Shown in pieces: positions 36,101 to 46,670 of a stretch of DNA of 64,000 bases. The first letter of the stretch is position 1, and each line of letters starts with the position of its first letter. A program made the position numbers and the translations under genes. The stretch is from Amblyomma americanum (taxonomy: Eukaryota > Arthropoda > Arachnida > Ixodida > Ixodidae). The notes below the pieces were generated by a model. It worked only from the letters and a program-made list of their open reading frames with translations. It ran no database searches and was not told the DNA's origin. Where the stretch lies: NCBI RefSeq assembly GCF_052857255.1, contig NC_135504.1:141138121-141202120 (forward strand). Reading direction: 5' to 3'.

Positions 36101-36730
36101 AGGAGAAACTCCGTGTTGGAGAAACTCCGCGTTGGAGAAACTCCGCTTTGGAGAAAGTCCGCGTTGGAGAAAGTCCGCGTTGGAGAGTCCGCGATGGAGA
36201 AACTCCGCGCTGGAGAAAAATCGGGCTGGAGAAACTCCGTGTTGGAGAAACTCCGCGTTTGAGAAACTCCGAACTGGAGAAGCTCCGCGCTGGAGATTCT
36301 CCGCGGTGGAGAAACTCCGCGCTGGAGAAACTCCGTGTTGGAGAAACTCTGTGTTGGAGAAATTCCGCCTTGGAGAAACGGCGCGTTGGAGAAACTCCGC
36401 GTTAGAGAAACTCCGCGCTTGAAACACACCGCGCTGGAGAAACTCCGCGTTGGAGAAAGTCCGCGTAGGAGAAGGTCCGCGTTGGAGAAAGTCCGCGTTG
36501 GAGAAAATCCGTGTTGTAGAAACTCCGCCTTGGAGAAACTTCGCGTTGAAGAAACGGCGCGTTGGAGAAACTCCGCGTTCGAGAAAGTCCGCGTCGGAGA
36601 AGGTCCGCGTTGGAGAAACTCCGCGTTGGAGAAACTCCGTGTTGTAGAAACTCCGCTTTGGATAAACTTCGCGTTGAAGAAACGGCGCGTTGGAGATTCT
36701 CCGCGTTGGAGAAACTCCGCACTTGAAACA
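33160..36730. repeat. Higher-order repeat block G, copy 1 (approximate limits)
   Basis: Variant order is shared with about 46.67-50 kb. Offsets are about 13507 at 33.17 kb, 13569 at 34.29 kb, 13633 at 34.80 kb and 13649 from 35.28 to 36.0 kb, so copy 2 has gained several monomers. Private shared variants include GGCGTGTCGGAGATTCTCC (35391 and 49040). The right limit is uncertain. Confidence 0.75.
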
Positions 36731-39700
36731 CACCGCGCTGGAGAAACTCCGCGTTGGAGAAAGTCCGCGTTGGAGAAGGTCCGCGTTGGAGAAAGTTCGC
36801 GTTGGAGAAAGTCCGCGTTGGAGAAACTCCGCGTTGAAGAAAGTCCGCGTTGGAGAAAGTCCGCGCTGGAGAAACTCCGCGTTGTATAAACTCCGCGATG
36901 AAGAAAGTCCGCGACGGACAAACTCCGCGATGGAGAAACTCCGCGTTGGAGAAAAGTCCGCTCTGGAGAAACTCTACGCTGGAGAAACTCCGCGATGGAG
37001 ACACTCCGCGCTGGAGAAACTCCGCGTTGGAGAAACTCCGCGCTTGAAACACACCACGGTGGAGAAACTCCGCGTTGGAGAAAGTCCGCTTTGGAGAAGG
37101 TCCGCGTTGGAGAAAGTCCGCGTTGGAGAAAGTCCGCGCTGGAGAAACTCCGCGTAGTATAAACTCCGCGCTGGAGAAACTCCGCGATGATGAAAATCCG
37201 CGACGGACAAACTCCGCGATGGAGAAACTCCGCGTTGGAGAAAAGTCCGCTCTGGAGAAACTCTACGCTGGAGAAACTCCGCGCTGGAGCAACTCCGCGT
37301 TGGAGAAACTCCGCGCTGGAGAAACTTCGTGCTGCATAAAATCTGCGCTGGAGAAACTCCGGGCTGGAGAAACTCCGCGCTGGAGAAACTCCGTGCTGGA
37401 CAAACTCCGCGCTGGAGAAACTTCGCGTTGGAGAAACTGCGCGTTGGAGAAACTCCGCGTTGGAGAAACTCCGCGTTGGAGAAAGTCCGCGTTGGAGAAA
37501 TTCCGCGTTGGAGAGAGTCTGCGATGGAGAAATTCCGCGCTGGAGAAACTCCGCGTTTGATAAACTCAAAACTCTAGAAACTCCGCGATGGAGACACTCC
37601 GCGCTGGAGAAACTCCGCGTTGGAGAAAGTCCGCGTTGGAGAAGATCCGCGTTGGAGAAAGTCCGCGTTGGAGAAAGTCCGCGTTGGAGAAACTCCGCGT
37701 TGAAGAAAGTCCGCGTTGGAGAAAGTCCGCGCTGGAGAAACTCCGCGTTGTATAAACTCCGCGATGAAGAAAGTCCGCGACGGGCAAACTCCGCGATGGA
37801 GAAACTCCGCGTTGGAGAAAAGACCGCTCTGGAGAAACTCTACACTGGAGAAACTCCGCGCTGTAGCAACTCCGCGTTGGAGAAACTCCGCGCTGGAGAA
37901 ACTCCGTGCTGGACAAACTCCGCGCTGGAGAAACTCCGTGTTGGAGAAACTCCGCGCTGGAGAAACTTCGCGTTGGAGAAACTGCGCGTTGGAGAAACTT
38001 CGCTTTGAAGAAACGGCGCGTTGGAGAAACTCCGCGTTATAGAAACTCCGCGCTTGAAACACACCGCGCTGGAGAACCTCCGCGTTGGAGAAAGTCCGCG
38101 TCGTAGAAGGTCCGCGTTGGAGAAAGTCCGCGTTGGAGAAAATCCGTGATGTAGAAACTCCGCCTTGGAGAAACTTCGCGTTGAAGAAACGGTGCGTTGG
38201 AGATCTTCGCGTTGGAGAAACTACGCGCTTGAAACACACCGCGCTGGAGAAACTCCGCGTTAGAGAAAGTCCGCGTTGGAGAAGGTCCGCGTTGGAGAAA
38301 GTCCACGTTGGCGAAAGTCCCTCGTTGGAGAAACTCCGCGTTCAAGAAAGTCCGCGTTGGAGAAAGTCCGCGCTGGAGAAACTCCGCGTTGTATAAACTC
38401 CGCGCTTGAGAAACTCCGCGATGGAGAACCTCCGCGACGGACAAACTCCGCGCTGGAGAAACTCCGTGTTGGGGAAACTTCGCGTTGGAGAAACGGTGCG
38501 TTGGAGAAGCTCCGCGTTGGAGAAACTCCGCGCTTGAAACACACCACGGTGGAGAAACTCCGCGTTGGAGAAAGTCCGCTTTGGAGAAGGTCCGCGTTGG
38601 AGAAAGTCCGCATTGGAGAAAGTCCGCGCTGGAGAAACTCCGCGTTGTATAAACTCCGCGCTGGAGAAACTCCGCGATGAAGAAAATCCGCGACGGACAA
38701 ACTCCGCGATGGAGAAACTCCGCGTTGGAGAAAAGTCCGCTCTGGAGAAACTCTACGCTGGAGAAACTCTGCGCTGGAGCAACTCCGCGTTGGAGAAACT
38801 CCGCGCTGGAGAAACTTCGTGCTGCATAAAATCTGCGCTGGAGAAACTCCGGGCTGGAGAAACTCCGCGCTGGAGAAACTCCGTGCTGGACAAACTCCGC
38901 GCTGGAGAAACTTCGCGTTGGAGAAACTGCGCGTTGGAGAAACTCCGCGTTGGAGAAACTCCGCGTTGGAGAAACTCCGCGTTGGAGAAAGTCCGCGTTG
39001 GAGAAATTCCGCGTTGGAGAGAGTCTGCGATGGAGAAATTCCGCACTGGAGAAACTCCGCGCTTGAGAAACTCCGAACTCTAGAAACTCCGCGATGGAGA
39101 CACTCCGCGCTGGAGAAACTCCGCGTTGGAGAAAGTCCGCGTTGGAAAAGATCCGCGTTGGAGAAAGTCCGCGTTGGAGAAACTCCGCGTTGAAGAAAGT
39201 CCGCGTTGGAGAAAGTCCGCGCTGGAGAAACTCTGCGTTGTATAAACTCCGCGATGAAGAAAGTCCGCGACGGACAAACTCCGCGATGGAGAAACTCCGC
39301 GTTGGAGAAAAGACCGCTCTGGAGAAACTCTACACTGGAGAAACTCCGCGCTGTAGCAACTCCGCGTTGGAGAAACTCCGCGCTGGAGAAACTCCGTGCT
39401 GGACAAACTCCGCGCTGGAGAAACTCCGTGTTGGAGAAACTCCGCGCTGGAGAAACTTCGCGTTGGAGAAACTGCGCGTTGGAGAAACTTCGCTTTGAAG
39501 AAACGGCGCGTTGGAGAAACTCCGCGTTAGAGAAACTCCGCGCTTGAAACACACCGTGCTGGAGAAACTCCGCGTTGGAGAAAGTCCGCGTCGGAGAAGG
39601 TCCGCGTTGGAGAAAGTCCGCGTTGGAGAAAATCCGCGTTGGAGAAACTCCGCGTTCAAGAAAGTCCGCGTTGGAGAAAGTCCGCGCTGGAGAAACTCCG

Positions 39701-40734
39701 CGTTGAATAAACTCCGCGCTGGAGAAACTCCGCGATGGAGAACCTCCGCGACGGACAAACTCCGCGATGGAGAAACTCCGCGTTGGAGAAAAGTCCGCTC
39801 TGGAGAAACTCTACGCTGAAGAAACTCCGCGCTAGAGCAACTCCGCGTTCGAGAAACTCCGCGCTGGAGAAACTCCGTGCTGCATAAAATCTGCGCTGGA
39901 GAAACTCCGTGCTGGAGAAACTCCGTGTTGGAGAAACTCCGCGCTGGAGAAAGTCCGCGTTGGAGAAAGTCCGCGTTGGAGAGTGTCCGCGATGGAGAAA
40001 CTCCGCGCTGGAGAAACTCCGTGGTGGGGAAACTTCGCGTAGGAGAAACGGCGCGTTGGAGAAGCTCCGCGTTGGAGAAACACCGCGCTTGAAACACACC
40101 GCGCTGGAGAAACTCCGCGTTGGAGAAAGTCCGCGTTGGAGAAGGTCCGCGTTGGAGAAAGTCCGCGTTGGAGAAAGTCCGCGCTGGAGAAACTGCGCGT
40201 TGGAGAAACTGCGCGTTGGAGAAACTCCGCGTTGGAGAAACTCTGCGTTGGAGAAAGTCCGCGTTGGAGAAAGTCCGCGTTGGTGAGAGTCCGCGATGGA
40301 GAAACTCCGCGCTGGAGAAACTACGCGTTTGAGAAACTCCGAACTGGAGAAAATCCGCGATGGAGACAATCCGCGCTGGAGAAACTCCGCGCTGAAGAAA
40401 CTCCGTGTAGGAGAAACTCCGTGTTGGAGAAACTCCGCGTTGGAGAAACTCCGCTTTGGAGAAAGTCCGCGTTGGAGAAAGTCCGCGTCGGAGAGTCCGC
40501 GATGGAGAAACTCCGCGCTGGAGAAAAATCGGGCTGGAGAAACTCCGTGTTGGAGAAACTCCGCGTTTGAGAAATTCCGAACTGGAGAAGCTCCGCGCTG
40601 GAGATTCTCCGCGGTGGAGAAACTCCGCGCTGGAGAAACTCCGTGTTGGAGAAACTGTGTTGGAGAAATTCCGCCTTGGAGAAACTTCGCTTTGAAGAAA
40701 CGGCGCGTTGGAGAAACTCCGCGTTAGAGAAACT
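36731..40734. repeat. Array segment with two related 1.5-kb strings
   Basis: Monomers only. Landmark GCTGCATAAAATCTGC occurs at about 37330, 38820 and 39878. The string with AAAAGACCGCTCTGG is present at about 37820 and 39310, an offset of about 1490 bp, and the flanking variants agree. A disordered patch near 38200-38330 (GAGATCTTCGCGTTGG, GGCGAAAGTCCCTCGTTGG) carries unusual single-base changes and irregular monomer lengths. No gene seen. Confidence 0.7.
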
Positions 40735-42395
40735 CCGCGCTTGAAACACACCGCGCTGGAGAAACTCCGCGTTAGAGAAATTCCGCGTCGGAGAAGGTCC
40801 GCGTTGGAAAAAGTCCGCGTTGGAGAAAATCCGTGTTGTAGAAACTCCGCCTTGGAGAAACTTCGCGTTGAAGAAACGGCGCGTTGGAGAAACTCCGCGT
40901 TCGAGAAACTCCGCGCTTGAAACACACCGCGCTGGAGAAACTCCGCGTTGGAGAAAGTCCGCGTCGGAGAAGGTCCGCGTTGGAGAAACTCCGCGTTGGA
41001 GAAACTCCGTGTTGTAGAAACTCCGCTTTGGAGAAACTTCGCGTTGAAGAAACGGCGCGTTGGAGATTCTCCGCGTTGGAGAAACTCCGCACTTGAAACA
41101 CACCACGCTGGAGAAACTCCGCGTTGGAGAAAGTCCGCGTTGGAGAAGGTCCGCGTTGGAGAATGTCCGCGTTGGAGAAACTCCGCGTTGAAGAAAGTCC
41201 GCGTTGGAGAATGTCCGCGCTGGAGAAACTCCGCGTTGTATAAACTCCGCGCTGGAGAAACTCCGCGATGAAGAAAGTCCGCGACGGACAAACTCCGCGA
41301 TGGAGAAACTCCGCGTTGGAGAAAAGTCCGCTCTGGAGAAACTCCGCGCTGGAGCAACTCCGCGTTGGAGAAACTCCGCGCTGGAGAAACTCCGTGCTGC
41401 ATAAAATCTGCGCTGGAGAAACTCCGGGCTGGAGAAACTCCGCGCTGGAGAAACTCCGTGCTGGACAAACTCCGCGCTGGAGAAACTTCGCGTTGGAGAA
41501 ACTCCGCGTTGGAGAAACTCCGCGTTGGAGAAAGTCCGCGTTGGAGAAATTCCGCGTTGGAGAGAGTCTGCGATGGAGAAATTCCGCGCTGGAGAAACTC
41601 CGCGTTTGAGAAACTCCGAACTCTAGAAACTCCACGATGGAGACACTCCGCGCTGGAGAAACTCCGCGTTGGAGAAAGTCCGCGTCGGAGAAGGTCCACG
41701 TTGGAGAAAGTCCGCATTGGAGAAAGTCCGCGTTGGAGAAACTCCGCGTTGAAGAAAGTCCGCGTTGGAGAAAGTCCGCGCTGGAGAAACTCCGCGCTGG
41801 AGAAACTTCGCGTTGGAGAAACTGCGCGTTGGAGAAACTCCGCGTTGGAGAAACTCCGCGTTGGAGAAAGTCCGCGTTTGAGAAGGTCCGCGTTGGAGAA
41901 AGTCCGCGTTGGAGAAAGTCCGCGCTGGAGAAACTGCGCGTTGGAGAAACTGCGCGTTGGAGAAACTCCGCGTTGGAGAAACTCCGCGTTGGAGAAAGTC
42001 CGCGTTGGAGAAGATCCGCGTTGGAGAAAGTCCGCGTTGGAGAAAGTCCGCGTTGGAGAAACTCCGCGTTGAAGAAAGTCCGCGTTGGAGAAAGTCCGCG
42101 CTGGAGAAACTCCGCGCTGGAGAAACTTCGCGTTGGAGAAACTGCGCGTTGGAGAAAGTCCGCGTTGGAGAAAGTCCGCGTTGGTGAGAGTCCGCGATGG
42201 AGAAACTCCGCGCTGGAGAAACTACGCGTTTGAGAAACTCCGAACTGGAGAAACTCCGCGATGGAGACAATCCGCGCTGGAGAAACTCCGCGCTGAAGAA
42301 ACTCCGTGTAGGAGAAACTCCGTGTTGGAGAAACTCCGCGTTGGAGAAAGTCCGCGTTGGAGAAACTCCGCGTTGAAGAAAGTCCGCGTTGGAGA
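40735..42395. repeat. Higher-order repeat block E, copy 2
   Basis: Copy of 27670-29330 at offset 13065. CTTGAAA markers at 40740, 40916 and 41092 form a 176-bp run of three. Its right end overlaps the 624-bp tandem pair, which copy 1 does not have, so the 624-bp duplication happened after this block was copied, or was lost from the other copy. Confidence 0.85.
41716..42339. repeat. 624-bp tandem duplication, unit 1
   Basis: 39 monomers (624 bp) repeated directly downstream at 42340-42963. Both units hold the same order of GTTTGAGAAGGTCC, paired AAACTGCGCGTTGG, GAAGATCCGCG and GTTGGTGAGAGTCCGC variants. I saw one difference (GTCCGCGGTGG near 42660 against GTCCGCGTTGG near 42036). Confidence 0.85.
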
Positions 42396-42963
42396 AAGTC
42401 CGCGCTGGAGAAACTCCGCGCTGGAGAAACTTCGCGTTGGAGAAACTGCGCGTTGGAGAAACTCCGCGTTGGAGAAACTCCGCGTTGGAGAAAGTCCGCG
42501 TTTGAGAAGGTCCGCGTTGGAGAAAGTCCGCGTTGGAGAAAGTCCGCGCTGGAGAAACTGCGCGTTGGAGAAACTGCGCGTTGGAGAAACTCCGCGTTGG
42601 AGAAACTCCGCGTTGGAGAAAGTCCGCGTTGGAGAAGATCCGCGTTGGAGAAAGTCCGCGGTGGAGAAAGTCCGCGTTGGAGAAACTCCGCGTTGAAGAA
42701 AGTCCGCGTTGGAGAAAGTCCGCGCTGGAGAAACTCCGCGCTGGAGAAACTTCGCGTTGGAGAAACTGCGCGTTGGAGAAAGTCCGCGTTGGAGAAAGTC
42801 CGCGTTGGTGAGAGTCCGCGATGGAGAAACTCCGCGCTGGAGAAACTACGCGTTTGAGAAACTCCGAACTGGAGAAACTCCGCGATGGAGACAATCCGCG
42901 CTGGAGAAACTCCGCGCTGAAGAAACTCCGTGTAGGAGAAACTCCGTGTTGGAGAAACTCCGC
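42340..42963. repeat. 624-bp tandem duplication, unit 2
   Basis: Second unit of the pair starting at 41716. It ends where the sequence continues into AAACTCCGCTTTGGAG (about 42964) and unit 1 instead passes into AAAGTCCGCG. The length is a whole number of monomers, as expected for unequal exchange in register. Confidence 0.85.
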
Positions 42964-45900
42964 GTTGGAGAAACTCCGCTTTGGAGAAAGTCCGCGTTGG
43001 AGAAAGTCCGCGTTGGAGAGTCCGCGATGGAGAAACTCCGCGCTGGAGAAAACTCGGGCTGGAGAAACTCCGTGTTGGAGAAACTCCGCGTTTGAGAAAC
43101 TCCGAACTGGAGAAGCTCCGCGCTGGAGATTCTCCGCGGTGGAGAAACTCCGCGCTGGAGAAACTCTGTGTTGGAGAAACTCTGTGTTGGAGAAATTCCG
43201 CCTTGGAGAAACTTCGCTTTGAAGAAACGGCGCGTTGGAGAAACTCCGCGTTAGAGAAACTCCGCGCTTGAAACACACCGCGCTGGAGAAACTCCGCGTT
43301 GGAGAAAGTCCGCGTCGGAGAAGGTCCGCGTTGGAGAAAGTCCGCGTTGGAGAAAATCCGTGTTGTAGAAACTCCGCCTTGGAGAAACTTCGCGTTGAAG
43401 AAACGGCGCGTTGGAGATTCTCCGCGTTGGAGAAACTCCGCACTTGAAACACACCGCGCTGGAGAAACTCCGCGTTGGAGAAAGTCCGCGTTGGAGAAGG
43501 TCCGCGTTGGAGAAAGTCCGCGTTGGAGAAAGTCCGCGTTGGAGAAAGTCCGCGTTGAAGAAAGTCCGCGTTGGAGAAAGTCCGCGCTGGAGAAACTCCG
43601 CGTTGTATAAACTCCGCGATGAAGAAAGTCCGCGACGGACAAACTCCGCGATGGAGAAACTCCGCGTTGGAGAAAAGTCCGCTCTGGAGAAACTCTACGC
43701 TGGAGAAACTCCGCGATGGAGACACTCCGCGCTGGAGAAACTCCGCGCTGGAGAAACTCCGCGCTGGAGAAACTCCGTGTTGGGGAAACTTCGCGTTGGA
43801 GAAACGGTGCGTTGGAGAAGCTCCGCGTTGGAGAAACTCCGCGCTTTAAACACACCACGGTGGAGAAACTCCGCGTTGGAGAAAGTCCGCTTTGGAGAAG
43901 GTCCGCGTTGGAGAAAGTCCGCGTTGGAGAAAGTCCGCGCTGGAGAAACTCCGCGTTGTATAAACTCCGCGCTGGAGAAACTCCGCGATGAAGAAAATCC
44001 GCGACGGAAAAACTCCGCGATGGAGAAACTCCGCGTTGGAGAAAAGTCCGCTCTGGAGAAACTCTACGCTGGAGAAACTTCGTGCTGCATAAAATCTGCG
44101 CTGGAGAAATTTCGGGCTGGAGAAACTCCGCGCTGGAGAAACTCCGTGCTGGACAAACTCCGCGCTGGAGAAACTTCGCGTTGGAGAAACTGCGCGTTGG
44201 AGAAACTCTGCGTTGGAGAAACTCCGCGTTGGAGAAAGTCCGCGTTGGAGAAATTCCGCGTTGGAGAGAGTCTGCGATGGAGAAATTCCGCGCTGGAGAA
44301 ACTCCGCGTTTGATAAACTCCGAACTCTAGAAACTCCGCGATGGAGACACTCCGCGCTGGAGAAACTCCGCGTTGGAGAAAGTCCGCGTTGGAGAAGATC
44401 CGCGTTGGAGAAAGTCCGCGTTGGAGAAAGTCCGCGTTGGAGAAACTCCGCGTTGAAGAAAGTCCGCGTTGGAGAAAGTCCGCGCTGGAGAAACTCCGCG
44501 TTGTATAAACTCCGCGCTGGAGAAACTTCGCGTTGGAGAAACTGCGCGTTGGAGAAACTTCGCTTTGAAGAAACGGCGCGTTGGAGAAACTCCGCGTTAG
44601 AGAAACTCCGCGCTTGAAACACACCGCGCTGGAGAAACTCCGCGTTGGAGAAAGTCCGCGTCGGAGAAGGTCCGCGTTGGAGAAAGTCCGCGTTGGAGAA
44701 AATCCCTGATGTAGAAACTCCGCCTTGGAGAAACTTCGCGTTGAAGAAACGGAGCGTTGGAGATACTTCGCGTTGGAGAAACTACGCGCTTGAAACACAC
44801 CGCGCTGGAGAAACTCCGCGTTGGAGAAAGTCCGCGTTGGAGAAGGTCCGCGTTGGAGAAAGTCCACGTTGGAGAAAGTCCGCGTTGGAGAAACTCCGCG
44901 TTCAAGAAAGTCCGCGTTGGAGAAAGTCCGCGCTGGAGAAACTCCGCGTTGTATAAACTCCGCGCTGGAGAAACTCCGCGATGGAGAACCTCCGCGACGG
45001 ACAAACTCCGCGATGGAGAAACTCCGCGTTGGAGAAAAGTCCGCTCTGGAGAAACTCTACGCTGAAGAAACTCCGCGCTAGAGCAACTCCGCGTTCGAGA
45101 AACTCCGCGCTGGAGAAACTCCGTGCTGCATAAAATCTGCCCTGGAGAAACTCCGTGTTGGAGAAACTCCGCGCTGGAGAAACTTCGCGTTGGAGAAACT
45201 GCGCGTTGGAGAAACTCCGCGTTGGAGAAACTCCGCGTTGGAGAAAGTCCGCGTTGGAGAAAGTCCGCGTTGGAGAGTGTCCGCGATGGAGAAACTCCGC
45301 GCTGGAGAAACTCCGTGGTGGGGAAACTTCGCATAGGAGAAACGGCGCGTTGGAGAAGCTCCGCGTTGGAGAAACACCGCGCTTGAAACACACCGCGCTG
45401 GAGAATCTCCGCGTTGGAGAAAGTCCGCGTTGGAGAAGGTCCGCGTTGGAGAAAGTCCGCGTTGGAGAAAGTCCGCGCTGGAAAAACTGCGCGTTGGAGA
45501 AACTGCGCGTTGGAGAAACTCCGCGTTGGAGAAACTCTGCGTTGGAGAAAGTCCGCGTTGGAGAAAGTCCGCGTTGGTGAGAGTCCGCGATGAAGAAACT
45601 CCGCGCTGGAGAAACTACGCGTTTGAGAAACTCCGAACTGGAGAAACTCCGCGATGGAGACAATCCGCGCTGGAGAAACTCCGCGCTGAAGAAACTCCGT
45701 GTAGGAGAAACTCCGTGTTGGAGAAACTCCGCGTTGGAGAAACTCCGCTTTGGAGAAAGTCCGCGTTGGAGAAAGTCCGCGTTGGAGAGTCCGCGATGGA
45801 GAAACTCCGCGCTGGAGAAAAATCGGGCTGGAGAAACTCCGTGTTGGAGAAACTCCGCGTTTGAGAAACTCCGAACTGGAGAAGCTCCGCGCTGGAGATT

Positions 45901-46670
45901 CTCCGCGGTGGAGAAACTCCGCGCTGGAGAAACTCCGTGTTGGAGAAACTCTGTGTTGGAGAAATTCCGCCTTGGAGAAACTTCGCTTTGAAGAAACGGC
46001 GCGTTGGAGAAACTCCGCGTTAGAGAAACTCCGCGCTTGAAACACACCGCGCTTGAGAAACTCCGCGTTAGAGAAAGTCCGCGTCGGAGAAGGTCCGCGT
46101 TGGAGAAAGTCCGCGTTGGAGAAAATCCGTGTTGTAGAAACTCCGCCTTGGAGAAACTTCGCGTTGAAGAAACGGCGCGTTGGAGAAACTCCGCGTTCGA
46201 GAAACTCCGCGCTTGAAACACACCGCGCTGGAGAAACTCCGCGTTGGAGAAAGTCCGCGTCGGAGAAGGTCCGCGTTGGAGAAACTCCGCGTTGGAGAAA
46301 CTCCGTGTTGTAGAAACTCCGCTTTGGAGAAACTTCGCGTTGAAGAAACGGCGCGTTGGAGATTCTCCGCGTTGCAGAAACTCTGCACTTGAAACACACC
46401 GCGCTGGAGAAACTCCGCGTTTGAGAAAGTCCGCGTTGGGGAAGGTCCGCGTTGGAGAAAGTCCGCGTTGGAGAAACTCCGCGTTGAAGAAAGTCCGCGT
46501 TGGAGAAAGTCCGCGCTGGAGAAACTCCGTGTTGGAGAAACTCCGCGCTGGAGAAACTTCGCGTTGGAGAAACTGCGCGTTGGAGAAACTTCGCTTTGAA
46601 GAAACGGCGCGTTGGAGAAACTCCGCGTTAGAGAAACTCCGCGCTTGAAACACACCGCGCTGGAGAAACT
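42964..46670. repeat. Array segment with relatives at 31.2-32.7 kb and 17.7-20.9 kb
   Basis: Monomers only. About 43.2-44.4 kb resembles 31.2-32.7 kb; about 44.6-45.4 kb resembles the GTGATGTAGAAACTCC string found near 9830, 13630, 17760, 20600 and 22400. A 176-bp cassette pair has CTTG markers at 43267 and 43443, and a run of three has markers at 46036, 46212 and 46388. Landmark CATAAAAT monomers are at about 44083 and 45123. No gene or unique DNA seen. Confidence 0.75.

Larger units (their letters stand above)
40772..43858 (-). other. Repeat-derived open frame (1028 codons), judged non-coding
   Basis: Second-longest minus-strand open stretch, with the same Ser/Arg/Phe-rich 16-residue periodicity. 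It crosses the 624-bp tandem pair (divisible by three). Related blocks elsewhere keep their order of variants but are broken by stops in this frame, as expected of sequence not under coding constraint. It begins and ends inside monomers with no change of sequence character. Confidence 0.78.
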
